The translations under genes were made by a program, and so were the position numbers. Shown piece after piece: positions 9,440-17,650 of a stretch of DNA of 64,000 nucleotides. The stretch is from Mesorhizobium loti CJ3sym (lineage in GTDB: Bacteria > Pseudomonadota > Alphaproteobacteria > Rhizobiales > Rhizobiaceae), in contig NZ_AXAL01000002.1 of the NCBI RefSeq assembly GCF_000472785.1, forward strand, positions 407,330 through 471,329, read 5' to 3'. Position 1 is the first letter of the stretch, and every line of letters starts with the position of its first letter. Under the pieces are notes generated by a model, which saw only the letters and a program-made list of their open reading frames with translations, made no database searches and was not told the origin of the DNA.

Positions 9440-10219
9440 TCAAGAGAGTGCAACGGAAGCGACGAGCAGCACGGCGATTTCGCTCACTTGCTGCAAGGCG
9501 CCGATCGTGTCGCCGGTCTGGCCGCCGATCTGGTTGAGGCAAAGGGCATGGAAGGCGGCAAACAGCAGGCCAAGCAGGATGAGCGCGGCAATGGCGCCGC
9601 CGGGCCCAAGCAGGAGGAGCGGGATCGCGCCAAGCACGGCGCCGGCGATTGCCGTTTCAAGCAAGACGGTGCCGGCGCCGGCCGAGAGGCCGTCGTCGCG
9701 CGCCGGCGGCAATAGATGCATGAAGGCGCCGAGCACGCCACGCGAAGCCGTGTGGGCGGCTACGAGAGCGAAAAGGGCTTGCGTCGGGTCGACCAGTTGC
9801 GACAGCGCGCTCCAGCGGATCAGCAGCGACAGCGCCAGCGCCATGGCGCCATAGGCGCCAATACGGCTGTCGCGCATGATGTCCAGCTTGCGGCCACGCG
9901 ATTTGCCGCCGCCAAAACCGTCGGCGACATCCGACAACCCGTCCTCATGCAGGCAGCCGGTGGTGAGCACGGTTGCCACAAGGGCAAGGGCGGCGGCCGG
10001 CGCCATGGCAAGGCCAAACCGTTCCGCCGTGGCAAAGGCGATGGCGCCGATCAGGCCGACGACGAGGCCGGCAATGGGGGCGGCCCAGATCGCGGCGGCG
10101 AGGCTGCGGCCGCGAAAATCGAAGACGGGGAGCGGCAGCCTTGTGAAGAACACGAGGCAGAGCGCCACATCGTCGAGGATTTGGCGAGGCGAAAGGGTCA
10201 AGCTCCGGAGTTTGAGCAT
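9440..10219 (-). CDS. cobS: Adenosylcobinamide-GDP ribazoletransferase (cobalamin synthase)
   Basis: 259-residue polytopic membrane protein that joins adenosylcobinamide-GDP with alpha-ribazole, the last assembly step. FFTRLPLP near the N-terminus, GLTTGC-like VLTTGCLHEDGLSDVADGFGGG (Asp-rich metal site) and several Ala/Leu/Gly helices are typical. The ATG at 10219 is chosen. An earlier ATG (10252) would add 11 residues read from a palindromic repeat, and those residues have no family character. In P. denitrificans naming this is CobV. Confidence 0.9.
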   Translation of the reverse strand: MLKLRSLTLSPRQILDDVALCLVFFTRLPLPVFDFRGRSLAAAIWAAPIAGLVVGLIGAIAFATAERFGLAMAPAAALALVATVLTTGCLHEDGLSDVADGFGGGKSRGRKLDIMRDSRIGAYGAMALALSLLIRWSALSQLVDPTQALFALVAAHTASRGVLGAFMHLLPPARDDGLSAGAGTVLLETAIAGAVLGAIPLLLLGPGGAIAALILLGLLFAAFHALCLNQIGGQTGDTIGALQQVSEIAVLLVASVALS

Positions 10220-10259
10220 GATCTCCGAAAATCGATTGCCAGTTTTCGGCATCTAGCTC
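10213..10259. repeat. Imperfect palindromic intergenic repeat before cobS
   Basis: GAGCATGATCTCCGAAAA at one side faces TTTTCGGCATCTAGCTC at the other, an imperfect inverted repeat of about 47 bases. It resembles short palindromes scattered through Rhizobiales genomes (recalled from experience, not searched). It fills the short space between the cobB stop (10259) and the chosen cobS start, and could form a hairpin in the transcript that affects cobS translation. Confidence 0.5.
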
Positions 10260-11572
10260 TAGCCCCTCGCGATGGCGTGGAAGAAAGTGCCACTAACATG
10301 GCCGCGCCGGTAGCCGGAAGCGCCAATCGGATTGCCCTGGCCATCGGCGAGGTCGGCCAGAGGCTCGTCATTGCCGGTGGCCGTCATCTGCGCATAGTGG
10401 AATTCATGGCCGCGAATGAGCGCGCCCTGCAGGCCCAGCGGGCAGTCGGCGCGCAGCCGTGCCTCGCGATAGCCGAGATTCATCTTGCGCTTGGCAAAGC
10501 TGGTGGAATGGCCAAGCAGGCCGAGCATGCGGTGCGTTTCGCCGGAGGCCTCTTCCAGCGCTTCGCCAAGCACCATGAAGCCGCCGCACTCGCCATGGAT
10601 CGGTTTCTTCGCCGCGAAATGCCCCATTCCAGCTTTGAAAGTCTCTGCTGCTGCGAGCTTGCCGGCGTGAAGCTCGGGATAGCCGCCGGGCAGCCAGCAG
10701 ACATCGCAATCCTGGTCGGGCGCCTCGTCGGCGAGCGGCGAGAACGGGACAAGTTCCGCGCCGGCCTTGCGCCAGTAAGCGGCGACATGCGGGTAGAGGA
10801 AGGTGAAGGCGGCATCCTCGGCCAGCGCGATACGTTGGCCTGGCGGCCGCAGCGCATCGGCGAAGCCGCCTGCTGCAGGCCCAAGGGGCGTCGCCAGCGC
10901 CATGATAGCATCGAGGTCGAGCGACTTTTCCGCCATGTCGGCCAGCCGGTCGAGATGTGCCATGAGGTCATCATATTCGCCGGCCTGGACAAGGCCGAGA
11001 TGGCGCTCGGGCAGGTTCAGGGTGGGGTCACGCAGGATGGCGCCGACGACGGGCAGGCCGAGCGCTTCGATGGCCTCGCTGCACAGTTTGCGATGGCGCT
11101 CGCTGCCCAGCCGGTTGAGCACGACACCGGCCATGCCGACTTCAGGATCGTAGGTGGCAAAGCCCTTGGCGACGGCGGCCGCCGTGGTTGACTGGCCGGA
11201 AACGTCGAGCACCAAAAGCACCGGCAGCCCGTAGAGTCGGGCGAGATCGGCGGCGGAGCCTGTGCGTCCCGGCGCGGCCGGAATGCCGTCGAACAGGCCC
11301 ATGGCGCTTTCGAGGATGACGAAATCGGTGTCGTCGGCCTGTTGCGCGGCCAGTGCGTTGAGCAGCGATGGCGGCATCGCCCAGCTGTCGAGGTTGACGC
11401 CGGACAGGCCGGTGGCAGCGGTGTGGAAGCCGGGGTCGATATAGTCGGGACCGGATTTGGCGCCGCGCACTTTCAGGCCGCGCCGGGTCAGTGCGCGCAA
11501 AATGCCGATGGTGACGCTGGTCTTGCCCGAGCCGGAGCGCGGTGCACCGATGATGATGGCCCGTGCCGTCAT
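10259..11572 (-). CDS. cobB: Hydrogenobyrinate a,c-diamide synthase (cobyrinic acid a,c-diamide synthase)
   Basis: 437 residues in two domains. The N-terminal dethiobiotin-synthetase-like ATPase has P-loop GAPRSGSGKTSVTIG near residue 9. The C-terminal glutamine amidotransferase has nucleophile Cys in HGECGGFMVLGE near residue 323 and the catalytic His in RGHEFHYA near 395. It amidates the a and c side chains using glutamine and ATP, preparing the substrate for cobalt insertion by CobN-CobST. It overlaps the upstream cobA stop by 4 bases. Confidence 0.95.
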   Translation of the reverse strand: MTARAIIIGAPRSGSGKTSVTIGILRALTRRGLKVRGAKSGPDYIDPGFHTAATGLSGVNLDSWAMPPSLLNALAAQQADDTDFVILESAMGLFDGIPAAPGRTGSAADLARLYGLPVLLVLDVSGQSTTAAAVAKGFATYDPEVGMAGVVLNRLGSERHRKLCSEAIEALGLPVVGAILRDPTLNLPERHLGLVQAGEYDDLMAHLDRLADMAEKSLDLDAIMALATPLGPAAGGFADALRPPGQRIALAEDAAFTFLYPHVAAYWRKAGAELVPFSPLADEAPDQDCDVCWLPGGYPELHAGKLAAAETFKAGMGHFAAKKPIHGECGGFMVLGEALEEASGETHRMLGLLGHSTSFAKRKMNLGYREARLRADCPLGLQGALIRGHEFHYAQMTATGNDEPLADLADGQGNPIGASGYRRGHVSGTFFHAIARG

Positions 11573-12387
11573 GCTTGCCCAATCAATGCCGCGCGCATGG
11601 CGACGATGCCGCCGATGACGATCAGTGCTGGTGAGGCGAGGCCTGCTGCTGCGGCCTCCTCGGCAATAGTGGCAAGCGTGGCGACAACGATTCGTTCCTG
11701 TGTCGTGGTCGCGGCAACGATCACCGCCGCTGGCGTCGATGGCGCCAGGCCGCCATCAAGCAGGGCCGTGGCAATAAGGGGCAGATTGGCCATGCCCATA
11801 TAGACCACGACGGGCTGACCGGTGCGGGCGATCGCGCCCCAGTCGATATCGTCATCGGTACCTGCGGCATGGCCAGTCGCCAGGATCACCGCCTTGTTGA
11901 TGCCGCGCATGGTGGCCGGAATGCCGGTCGCGGCGAGCGCGCTGAGGCCCGATGTCAGGCCCGGCAGCACGCGGAATGGGATATTTTCACGCGCCAGTGC
12001 CAATGCCTCTTCGCCGCCACGGCCGAAAATATAGGGGTCGCCGCCCTTCAGCCTGACGATGCGGCGGCCGTCGCGCGCCAGGCGCACCAGCAGCGCGGTG
12101 ATGTCGTCCTGCTTCATCGACGGTCTTCCGCCGCGCTTGCCGGCGAAAAACAGCTCGGCGTTTGCGGCGACGGCGACGACATCGGTCGAGACCAGTGCGT
12201 CGTAGACCAGCGCATCCGCCTCAGTCAGCGCCGCCAGCACTTCCAGCGTCAGGCAGCCGGGGTCACCCGGGCCGGCGCCGGCCAGCCAGACATGGCCGGG
12301 CTCAAGCGGGCGCGGCTTGAAGTTCAGCCGGGCGAGTGCCTGTTCGAGCGTGGCGTTTTCGCCTTTGTCTTTGGTGCTGCCGCTCAC
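11569..12387 (-). CDS. cobA: Uroporphyrinogen-III C-methyltransferase
   Basis: 272 residues, a stand-alone SUMT that methylates uroporphyrinogen III at C2 and C7 with S-adenosylmethionine to make precorrin-2. The tetrapyrrole methylase fold is shown by [14 protein letters not shown] near residue 37, the SAM loop [16 protein letters not shown] near 115 and TGIPATMRG near 160. It is not fused to a CysG oxidase domain. It overlaps cobM by 4 bases upstream and cobB by 4 downstream. Confidence 0.95.
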   Translation of the reverse strand: MSGSTKDKGENATLEQALARLNFKPRPLEPGHVWLAGAGPGDPGCLTLEVLAALTEADALVYDALVSTDVVAVAANAELFFAGKRGGRPSMKQDDITALLVRLARDGRRIVRLKGGDPYIFGRGGEEALALARENIPFRVLPGLTSGLSALAATGIPATMRGINKAVILATGHAAGTDDDIDWGAIARTGQPVVVYMGMANLPLIATALLDGGLAPSTPAAVIVAATTTQERIVVATLATIAEEAAAAGLASPALIVIGGIVAMRAALIGQA

Positions 12388-13148
12388 AATCCGTCCCGTC
12401 CGCGAAAACGCCTTTGGTAGTGGGCGTCGTACAATGAACTCTCGCCAAACCCTTCCGCCGCCAGCGAGCGGCCGACGAAGATGATCGCCGTGCGCTCCAT
12501 CGGATCGGCGGCAAGCAGCGCTTCGATGGTCGCCAGCGTGCCGGTCAGCACGCGCTCATCCGGCCAGGAGGCGCGGAAGACGATCGCCACCGGGCAATCA
12601 CTGCCATAGTGCGGCATCAGCTCGGCAACGACGCGATCGATGGCGTGGATGGCCAAATGGATGGCAAGCGTGGCGCCGGTGCGGCCGAAGCCAGCCAGCG
12701 TTTCGCCGGGTGGCATTTTTGAGGCGCGGCCGGAGATGCGAGTCAGCACCAGGCTTTGCGCTACTTCGGGAATGGTCAGTTCGCGGCGCAGTGCGGCCGC
12801 TGCAGCGGCGAAGGAGGGGACGCCGGGCGTCAGCGTGTAAGGGATGCCGTGCTTTTCCAGCCGGCGGATCTGCTCGGCAACCGCGCTCCACACCGATAGG
12901 TCGCCGGAATGCAGGCGCGCGACGTCATGGCCGGCCTTATGAGCGTCCAGATAGGCCGCCTCGATCTCGTCGAGCGACATCGGCGCGGTGTCGATCAATT
13001 TTGTTCCCGGCGCGCAGTGCTGCAGCAATTCGGGCGCGACGATCGAACCGGCATGCAGGCAGACCGGGCAGCTTGCCAGCAGCCTGGCGCCCCGCAGCGT
13101 GATGAGGTCGGCGGCGCCCGGACCGGCGCCGATGAAATGGACGGTCAT
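12384..13148 (-). CDS. cobM: Precorrin-4 C11-methyltransferase
   Basis: 254 residues of the tetrapyrrole methylase family: [17 protein letters not shown] at the N-terminus, the SAM loop [16 protein letters not shown] near residue 80 and [18 protein letters not shown] near 107, the pattern of CobM/CbiF. It adds the methyl at C11 to give precorrin-5. Four-base overlaps with cobE and cobA show translational coupling. Confidence 0.95.
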   Translation of the reverse strand: MTVHFIGAGPGAADLITLRGARLLASCPVCLHAGSIVAPELLQHCAPGTKLIDTAPMSLDEIEAAYLDAHKAGHDVARLHSGDLSVWSAVAEQIRRLEKHGIPYTLTPGVPSFAAAAAALRRELTIPEVAQSLVLTRISGRASKMPPGETLAGFGRTGATLAIHLAIHAIDRVVAELMPHYGSDCPVAIVFRASWPDERVLTGTLATIEALLAADPMERTAIIFVGRSLAAEGFGESSLYDAHYQRRFRGRDGL

Positions 13149-13549
13149 TCGGCATCTCCGCTGATGGCGATGGCGCAGGTGACCGGGCCGAGCACGGTGC
13201 GCGGGCCAAGCAGTTTTGCACCCGCGCCGGCAGCCGCAAGGGCGGATGCTTCGGAAACCGAAGGTGTGCCTGCCAGTTTCTGTGAGAGGCTGGAGCTGCT
13301 GAGCGTGCGCGGCGAGGCGGCCAGAAGCGCTGCGTCATCGACGATGATGACCGGAAGGTTGAGCGCGCGGCCAGCGGCAGCGATCGCGTCTTCATCCTTC
13401 TTGAGCGCGGGGGTCGCCAATGCCGAAAGAGCCGTCATCGAAAGCCCATGCATTTCGAGAGCGGTCTCTATCGCGGCGAGCACATCTTCAACGCTCACAC
13501 CTTTTCGGCTGCCGATACCCGCGACCATCATGGCTTCACCCAGCTCCAT
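13145..13549 (-). CDS. cobE: Cobalamin biosynthesis protein CobE (CbiG C-terminal-like)
   Basis: 134 residues matching the CbiG C-terminal domain: [19 protein letters not shown] at the start, [11 protein letters not shown] in the middle and [12 protein letters not shown] near residue 102. CobE stands alone in aerobic pathways and is needed in P. denitrificans, but its exact chemistry is uncertain. It overlaps the cobL 3' end by 22 bases and cobM by 4. Confidence 0.9.
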   Translation of the reverse strand: MELGEAMMVAGIGSRKGVSVEDVLAAIETALEMHGLSMTALSALATPALKKDEDAIAAAGRALNLPVIIVDDAALLAASPRTLSSSSLSQKLAGTPSVSEASALAAAGAGAKLLGPRTVLGPVTCAIAISGDAE

Positions 13550-14763
13550 TGGGTGACCGGCATGGCCGGCCGCCAGGCCTGCATCGAGCCGACTGGAGAG
13601 CCGCGGGAGATGTTAATCCGGGTGAGATCGCCGCCCAGTTTTGTGTGCTGGGCGAGAAGCAGGGCTTCCATCTCCAGCGTCACCGCATTGGCGACGAGCC
13701 GGCCACCAGGGCGCAGCGCCTTGATGGCGGCCTTCAACACGCCGGTGTCGCTGCCGCCGCCGCCGATGAAAATCGCGTCCGGCATATCAAGCCCGGCGAG
13801 CGCCTTGGGCGCGCTGCCTTCTACCACGACAAGCCCGGGAACCCCGCAGGCGGACGCGTTGTGGCCAATGCGGACAGCGCGGGTCGGGTCGGCTTCGATG
13901 GCGATGGTGCGCATCGAGGGGTGGGCGAGCATCCATTCGATGCCGATGGAGCCAGAGCCGGCGCCGATATCCCACAGCAATTCGCCGCGCCTCGGCGCCA
14001 GCGCCGACAGCGTGACAGCGCGAATCTCGCGCTTGGTGATCTGGCCGTCATGGTCGAAGAGATGGTCGGCCAAGCCAGCCGTGAGCGGCATCACGCGGGC
14101 CTGCGGGCTAGAATCAATCTCGATCGCCAGCACGTTGAGCGGATTGATGTTTTCGAGATCGAACGCATCGGCGCGGGTGGAGCGTTGGTTTTCGTTCGTC
14201 CCGCCAAGAGCCTCAAGGATCGTCAGCCGCGATGCGCCGAAATCGAGTTCGGTGAGCAGGCGGGCAATGGCCGCGGGCGCTTCGGCATCGGATGTCAGCG
14301 CCAATATGCGCGCATTCGGCTGCAGCAGCGGCCGGATCAGGTCAAGCGGCCGGCCATGCAGCGAGACGGTCTCGATGTCCTGCAGCGCCCAGCCCAGGCG
14401 AGCGGCCGCCAGCGAAACGGCTGATGGTGCCGGGATGACATGCATGTCCCGCGGCTTGACCTTGCGGGCGAGGGTGGCGCCGACGCCGTGGAAGAAGGGA
14501 TCGCCGGAGGCGAGCACGCAGACTTTGCTGCCGGCAAGCGCCAGCACGTCACGCATCTCGGCGTCGAAAGGAACAGGCCACGGTCGGGCCTCGCCCTTGG
14601 CGAAGGAAGCGACCAGCGCCAGGTGCCGCTTGCCGCCGAAGATGAATGCCGCACTGGCAATCCGCTGCTTGGCCTCGTCGCCGAGACCCGCTAAACCGTC
14701 CTCGCCGATGCCAACGACTGTCAGCCATCTCTGGTTGGCGCCGCGCGAACCCTCAGCAGGCAT
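13528..14763 (-). CDS. cobL: Precorrin-6Y C5,15-methyltransferase (decarboxylating)
   Basis: 411 residues from ATG 14763. The N-terminal half is a CbiE-type tetrapyrrole methylase (VVGIGEDGLAGL near residue 16, LASGDPFFHGVG near 83). The C-terminal half is a CbiT-type Rossmann methyltransferase (WDIGAGSGSIGIEW near 247, IFIGGGGS near 318). The fusion methylates C5 and C15 and decarboxylates the C12 acetate. The frame runs 37 codons further upstream, but that part lies inside cobK and looks non-coding. The start codon overlaps the divergent cobK start region. Confidence 0.94.
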   Translation of the reverse strand: MPAEGSRGANQRWLTVVGIGEDGLAGLGDEAKQRIASAAFIFGGKRHLALVASFAKGEARPWPVPFDAEMRDVLALAGSKVCVLASGDPFFHGVGATLARKVKPRDMHVIPAPSAVSLAAARLGWALQDIETVSLHGRPLDLIRPLLQPNARILALTSDAEAPAAIARLLTELDFGASRLTILEALGGTNENQRSTRADAFDLENINPLNVLAIEIDSSPQARVMPLTAGLADHLFDHDGQITKREIRAVTLSALAPRRGELLWDIGAGSGSIGIEWMLAHPSMRTIAIEADPTRAVRIGHNASACGVPGLVVVEGSAPKALAGLDMPDAIFIGGGGSDTGVLKAAIKALRPGGRLVANAVTLEMEALLLAQHTKLGGDLTRINISRGSPVGSMQAWRPAMPVTQWSWVKP

Positions 14764-14764
14764 G

Positions 14765-15532
14765 ATGACCCACCGCATTCTGATCCTCGGCGGCACCACG
14801 GAAGCCCGGCAACTGGCGGCCAGGTTGGCTATCCGCGCGGATTTCTCCGTCACGCTGTCGCTGGCGGGGCGCACTGAAAACCCGGTCGCGCAAAATGTGC
14901 CGACAAGGGTCGGCGGCTTTGGCGGTGCTGGCGGGCTGGCGGCCTATCTCAACGATATGCGGATCGACCTGCTGATCGATGCCACGCATCCCTATGCGGC
15001 GCGGATTTCGGCCAATGCCGCGCAAGCGGCACGCATGGCTGGTGCGCCGATTTTCGCCTTGCGGCGCCCCGGCTGGGAGCCTGTAGAGGGGGATCGCTGG
15101 TCGGAGGTAGATACGGTTGGCGATGCTGTGCAAGCGCTGAGCGCCAGGCCGCGTCGCATTTTCCTGGCGCTGGGACGGCAAGAGGTCGCCGCGTTCGAGG
15201 CAGCGCCCCAGCACCATTATCTCATTCGCAGCGTCGATCCTGTCGAGCCGAAGCTGGCGGTGCCCGATGCCGACTATCTGCTGTCGCGCGGGCCGTTTCG
15301 CGAGGACGACGAACGCACGCTGCTCGAAAACCACCGCATCGATGTCGTCGTGTCCAAGAACAGCGGCGGCGCGGCGACCTACGGCAAGATTGCCGCTGCG
15401 CGGGCGCTTGGCATCGACGTGATCATGGTCCGCAGGCCCGTCCTGCCGGAGGTGACCTCGGCTGAAACCGTCGAAGCGTTGGCCGCGATGATCGATCATT
15501 TTGTCGAACCCGCCGCCGAGCGTGGCGTGTAG
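14765..15532 (+). CDS. cobK: Precorrin-6A reductase
   Basis: 255 residues. It reduces precorrin-6A to dihydroprecorrin-6A with NADPH. ILILGGTTEARQLA at the N-terminus is the nucleotide-binding turn, IDATHPYAARIS near residue 75 and SKNSGGAATYGKI near 197 are family hallmarks. It is the only plus-strand cob gene here. Two in-frame ATGs (14762 and 14765) are possible. Its start abuts the cobL start head to head and its last 37 bases overlap cobJ tail to tail. Confidence 0.93.
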   Translation: MTHRILILGGTTEARQLAARLAIRADFSVTLSLAGRTENPVAQNVPTRVGGFGGAGGLAAYLNDMRIDLLIDATHPYAARISANAAQAARMAGAPIFALRRPGWEPVEGDRWSEVDTVGDAVQALSARPRRIFLALGRQEVAAFEAAPQHHYLIRSVDPVEPKLAVPDADYLLSRGPFREDDERTLLENHRIDVVVSKNSGGAATYGKIAAARALGIDVIMVRRPVLPEVTSAETVEALAAMIDHFVEPAAERGV

Positions 15533-16260
15533 ACCAGCGCCGGTTTGTCGCCGCGCTTGATGATCCGGGTTTCCGGCGAGCCGATGATGATGCAGGTCGC
15601 CATGTCGGCCTTTTCAGCTTCGACATCAGCCAGCAGATAGACCTCGATGCGCTCGTCCGGGCGGCCGGCGGCGCGGCCGAAGATGACCGGCGTTGTGCCG
15701 GGCAGGATCGCGGTCAGGCATTCGAAGGCGCGGCCGAGCTGCCAGGGGCGAGCCTTGCTGATCGGATTGTAGAGCGCGATGACGAAGCCGGCGCCGGCTG
15801 CTGCCAACAGGCGCAACTCGATCAGGTCCCAGGGCTTCAGATTGTCGGACAGCGAGATGGCGCAGAAATCATGGCCGAGCGGGGCGCCGATGCGGGCGGC
15901 GACCGCCAGCATGGCGGTGATGCCGGGCACCACGGCGACATCGACCGCGCGCCATTCAGCCGGACCGGCCTCGATCGCCTCGCAGACGGCGGCTGCCATG
16001 GCAAAGACACCGGGATCGCCACCGGAGACCACGGCGACGTCATAGCCCTCGGCTGCCTTGATCAAGGCATCCTTGGAGCGGGCGAGCTCTTCTCGGTTAT
16101 CGGAGGCGACACGGGTTTGATCCGGGCGCAGCTCCAGCCGGTCGAGATAGGGCTTGTAGCCATAGAAGAATTTGGCTTCCGACACGGCGCGGCTGGCTTC
16201 CGGTGTGACCTGATCGGTATTGCCGGGCCCGAGGCCGATGACTGTGAGACGGCCGCTCAT
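15496..16260 (-). CDS. cobJ: Precorrin-3B C17-methyltransferase
   Basis: 254 residues of the tetrapyrrole methylase fold: VIGLGPGNTDQVTPEA at the start, VVSGGDPGVFAMAAAV near residue 78 and PLGHDFCAISLSDNLKPW near 125, the CobJ/CbiH signature. The enzyme drives ring contraction together with methylation at C17, giving precorrin-4. It overlaps cobI by 4 bases upstream and cobK by 37 bases on the opposite strand. Confidence 0.95.
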   Translation of the reverse strand: MSGRLTVIGLGPGNTDQVTPEASRAVSEAKFFYGYKPYLDRLELRPDQTRVASDNREELARSKDALIKAAEGYDVAVVSGGDPGVFAMAAAVCEAIEAGPAEWRAVDVAVVPGITAMLAVAARIGAPLGHDFCAISLSDNLKPWDLIELRLLAAAGAGFVIALYNPISKARPWQLGRAFECLTAILPGTTPVIFGRAAGRPDERIEVYLLADVEAEKADMATCIIIGSPETRIIKRGDKPALVYTPRSAAGSTK

Positions 16261-17015
16261 GCCTGCGCTCCAAGAGCGCCGGGGCGGCCGGACCAGCCGG
16301 CGACCAGCACGATGGCGAAGTAGGGCGCCTTGTCGTCCTGCTTGTCGGCGAGCTTCATCGAGACGCTGCCGGCCATGGTGCCGCGCTCGACGTAGACAGC
16401 GCGCGCCAGCTTGCCGGTGGCTTCCAGCGCCCGCCTGATCTTGGGCAGGTTGCGGCCGACCTTCATGATGACGGCAGCATCGGTATCTGCGAGGCGACGC
16501 GTCAGTTCGAATTCGCTCATCGTGCCGGGCAAAACCGTCAGCACGTCGTCGCCCTGGACGATCGGCACCCCGGTCTGCGACCAGCAGCCAGACATGGCGG
16601 TGACTCCGGGAATGACCTCGGTCGGAAAGCGATGCGCGAGACGCACATGCAGATGCATGTAGGAGCCGTAGAACAGCGGATCGCCTTCGGACAGGACGGC
16701 AACCATCCTGCCGGCTTCGAGGTGTTCGGCGACCTTTTCGGCCGACTCTTCATAGAAACCGGTGATCTGCGAGCGGTAGTCGTCGTGATCCCTAGCGATT
16801 TCGGTGGTGACGGGATAGAGCAGTGGCAACTCCAGCATGTCTGGGCGGAAGCGCGCTTCGACGATGGCGCGCGCATTGCTGTTGTTGCCGCGCTTGGCGA
16901 AATAGGCAACGACATCGGCCTCTGCCAAGGCCCGCGCGGCCTTCAGTGTCAACAGTTCGGGGTCGCCCGGACCAGTGCCGACGCCGACGAGACGGCCTTT
17001 CGGGAGCGCGTTCAC
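16257..17015 (-). CDS. cobI: Precorrin-2 C20-methyltransferase
   Basis: 252 residues from GTG 17015, whose GTGA overlaps the cobH stop; the longer frame upstream is a cobH shadow. GVGTGPGDPELLTLKAARA and VLSEGDPLFYGSYMH (near residue 97) mark the SAM site, and VIPGVTAMSGCWSQTG near 125 fits CobI. It converts precorrin-2 to precorrin-3A, the substrate of CobG. The 3' end overlaps cobJ by 4 bases. Confidence 0.95.
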   Translation of the reverse strand: MNALPKGRLVGVGTGPGDPELLTLKAARALAEADVVAYFAKRGNNSNARAIVEARFRPDMLELPLLYPVTTEIARDHDDYRSQITGFYEESAEKVAEHLEAGRMVAVLSEGDPLFYGSYMHLHVRLAHRFPTEVIPGVTAMSGCWSQTGVPIVQGDDVLTVLPGTMSEFELTRRLADTDAAVIMKVGRNLPKIRRALEATGKLARAVYVERGTMAGSVSMKLADKQDDKAPYFAIVLVAGWSGRPGALGAQA

Positions 17016-17650
17016 AGGCCCGGCCTCGCCAGCGAATTGAGCGCGGCGGCGGTCATGGCGCTGCCGCCGAGCCGGCCGCGCACGATGGCATAGGGCACGC
17101 CATAAGAATTCTCGGCCAGCGCATCCTTGGATTCGGCAGCGCCGACGAAGCCGACCGGCATGCCGATGATGGCCGCCGGCTTCGGCGCGCCGTCGCGCAA
17201 TTTTTCCAGGAGATAGAACAGCGCGGTCGGTGCATTGCCGATGGCGACGACGGAGCCGGCCATGCGCTCGCCCCACAGGTCGATCGCGGCAGCCGACCGG
17301 GTATTTCCGATCTCCCTGGCGATGTCATGCGTGCGCGGGTCGCGCAAGGTGCAGATCACCTCGTTGCCTGCCGGCAGGCGGGCGCGGGTGACGCCATGCG
17401 AGACCATTTCCGCATCGCAGAAGATCGGCGCACCGGCCGCCAGAGCGGCGCGGGCGGCGGCAACGAAATCGGGGGAGAAGGCGAAATGGCTTGATGCTTC
17501 GACCTGGCCGCAGGCGTGGATCATGCGGATGGCGACATCGGCCTCGGCTTCCGAGAAGCGCGTGAGATCAGCCTCGGCGCGGATGATGGCGAAGGAGCGC
17601 TCGTAGATCGCCGTGCCGTCGTGGATATAGTCGTAGGCGGCCATGCTCAT
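17012..17650 (-). CDS. cobH: Precorrin-8X methylmutase
   Basis: 212 residues. It moves the methyl group from C11 to C12, turning precorrin-8X into hydrogenobyrinate. The catalytic His lies in IRMIHACGQVE near residue 48, and PVGFVGAAESKDAL near 171 is the conserved C-terminal patch. The N-terminal YDYIHDGTAIYERSFAIIR is typical. Four-base overlaps with cobG and cobI place it in one translational chain. Confidence 0.95.
   Translation of the reverse strand: MSMAAYDYIHDGTAIYERSFAIIRAEADLTRFSEAEADVAIRMIHACGQVEASSHFAFSPDFVAAARAALAAGAPIFCDAEMVSHGVTRARLPAGNEVICTLRDPRTHDIAREIGNTRSAAAIDLWGERMAGSVVAIGNAPTALFYLLEKLRDGAPKPAAIIGMPVGFVGAAESKDALAENSYGVPYAIVRGRLGGSAMTAAALNSLARPGL

Noticed and set aside
9716..11191. 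491-residue plus-strand frame
   Set aside because: Antisense to cobS and cobB, both well supported; shadow.
13448..14761. N-terminal extension of the cobK frame upstream of 14762
   Set aside because: The frame runs 1.3 kb through cobE and cobL antisense with Ser/Arg-rich residues; the family start is at LILGGTTEARQ.
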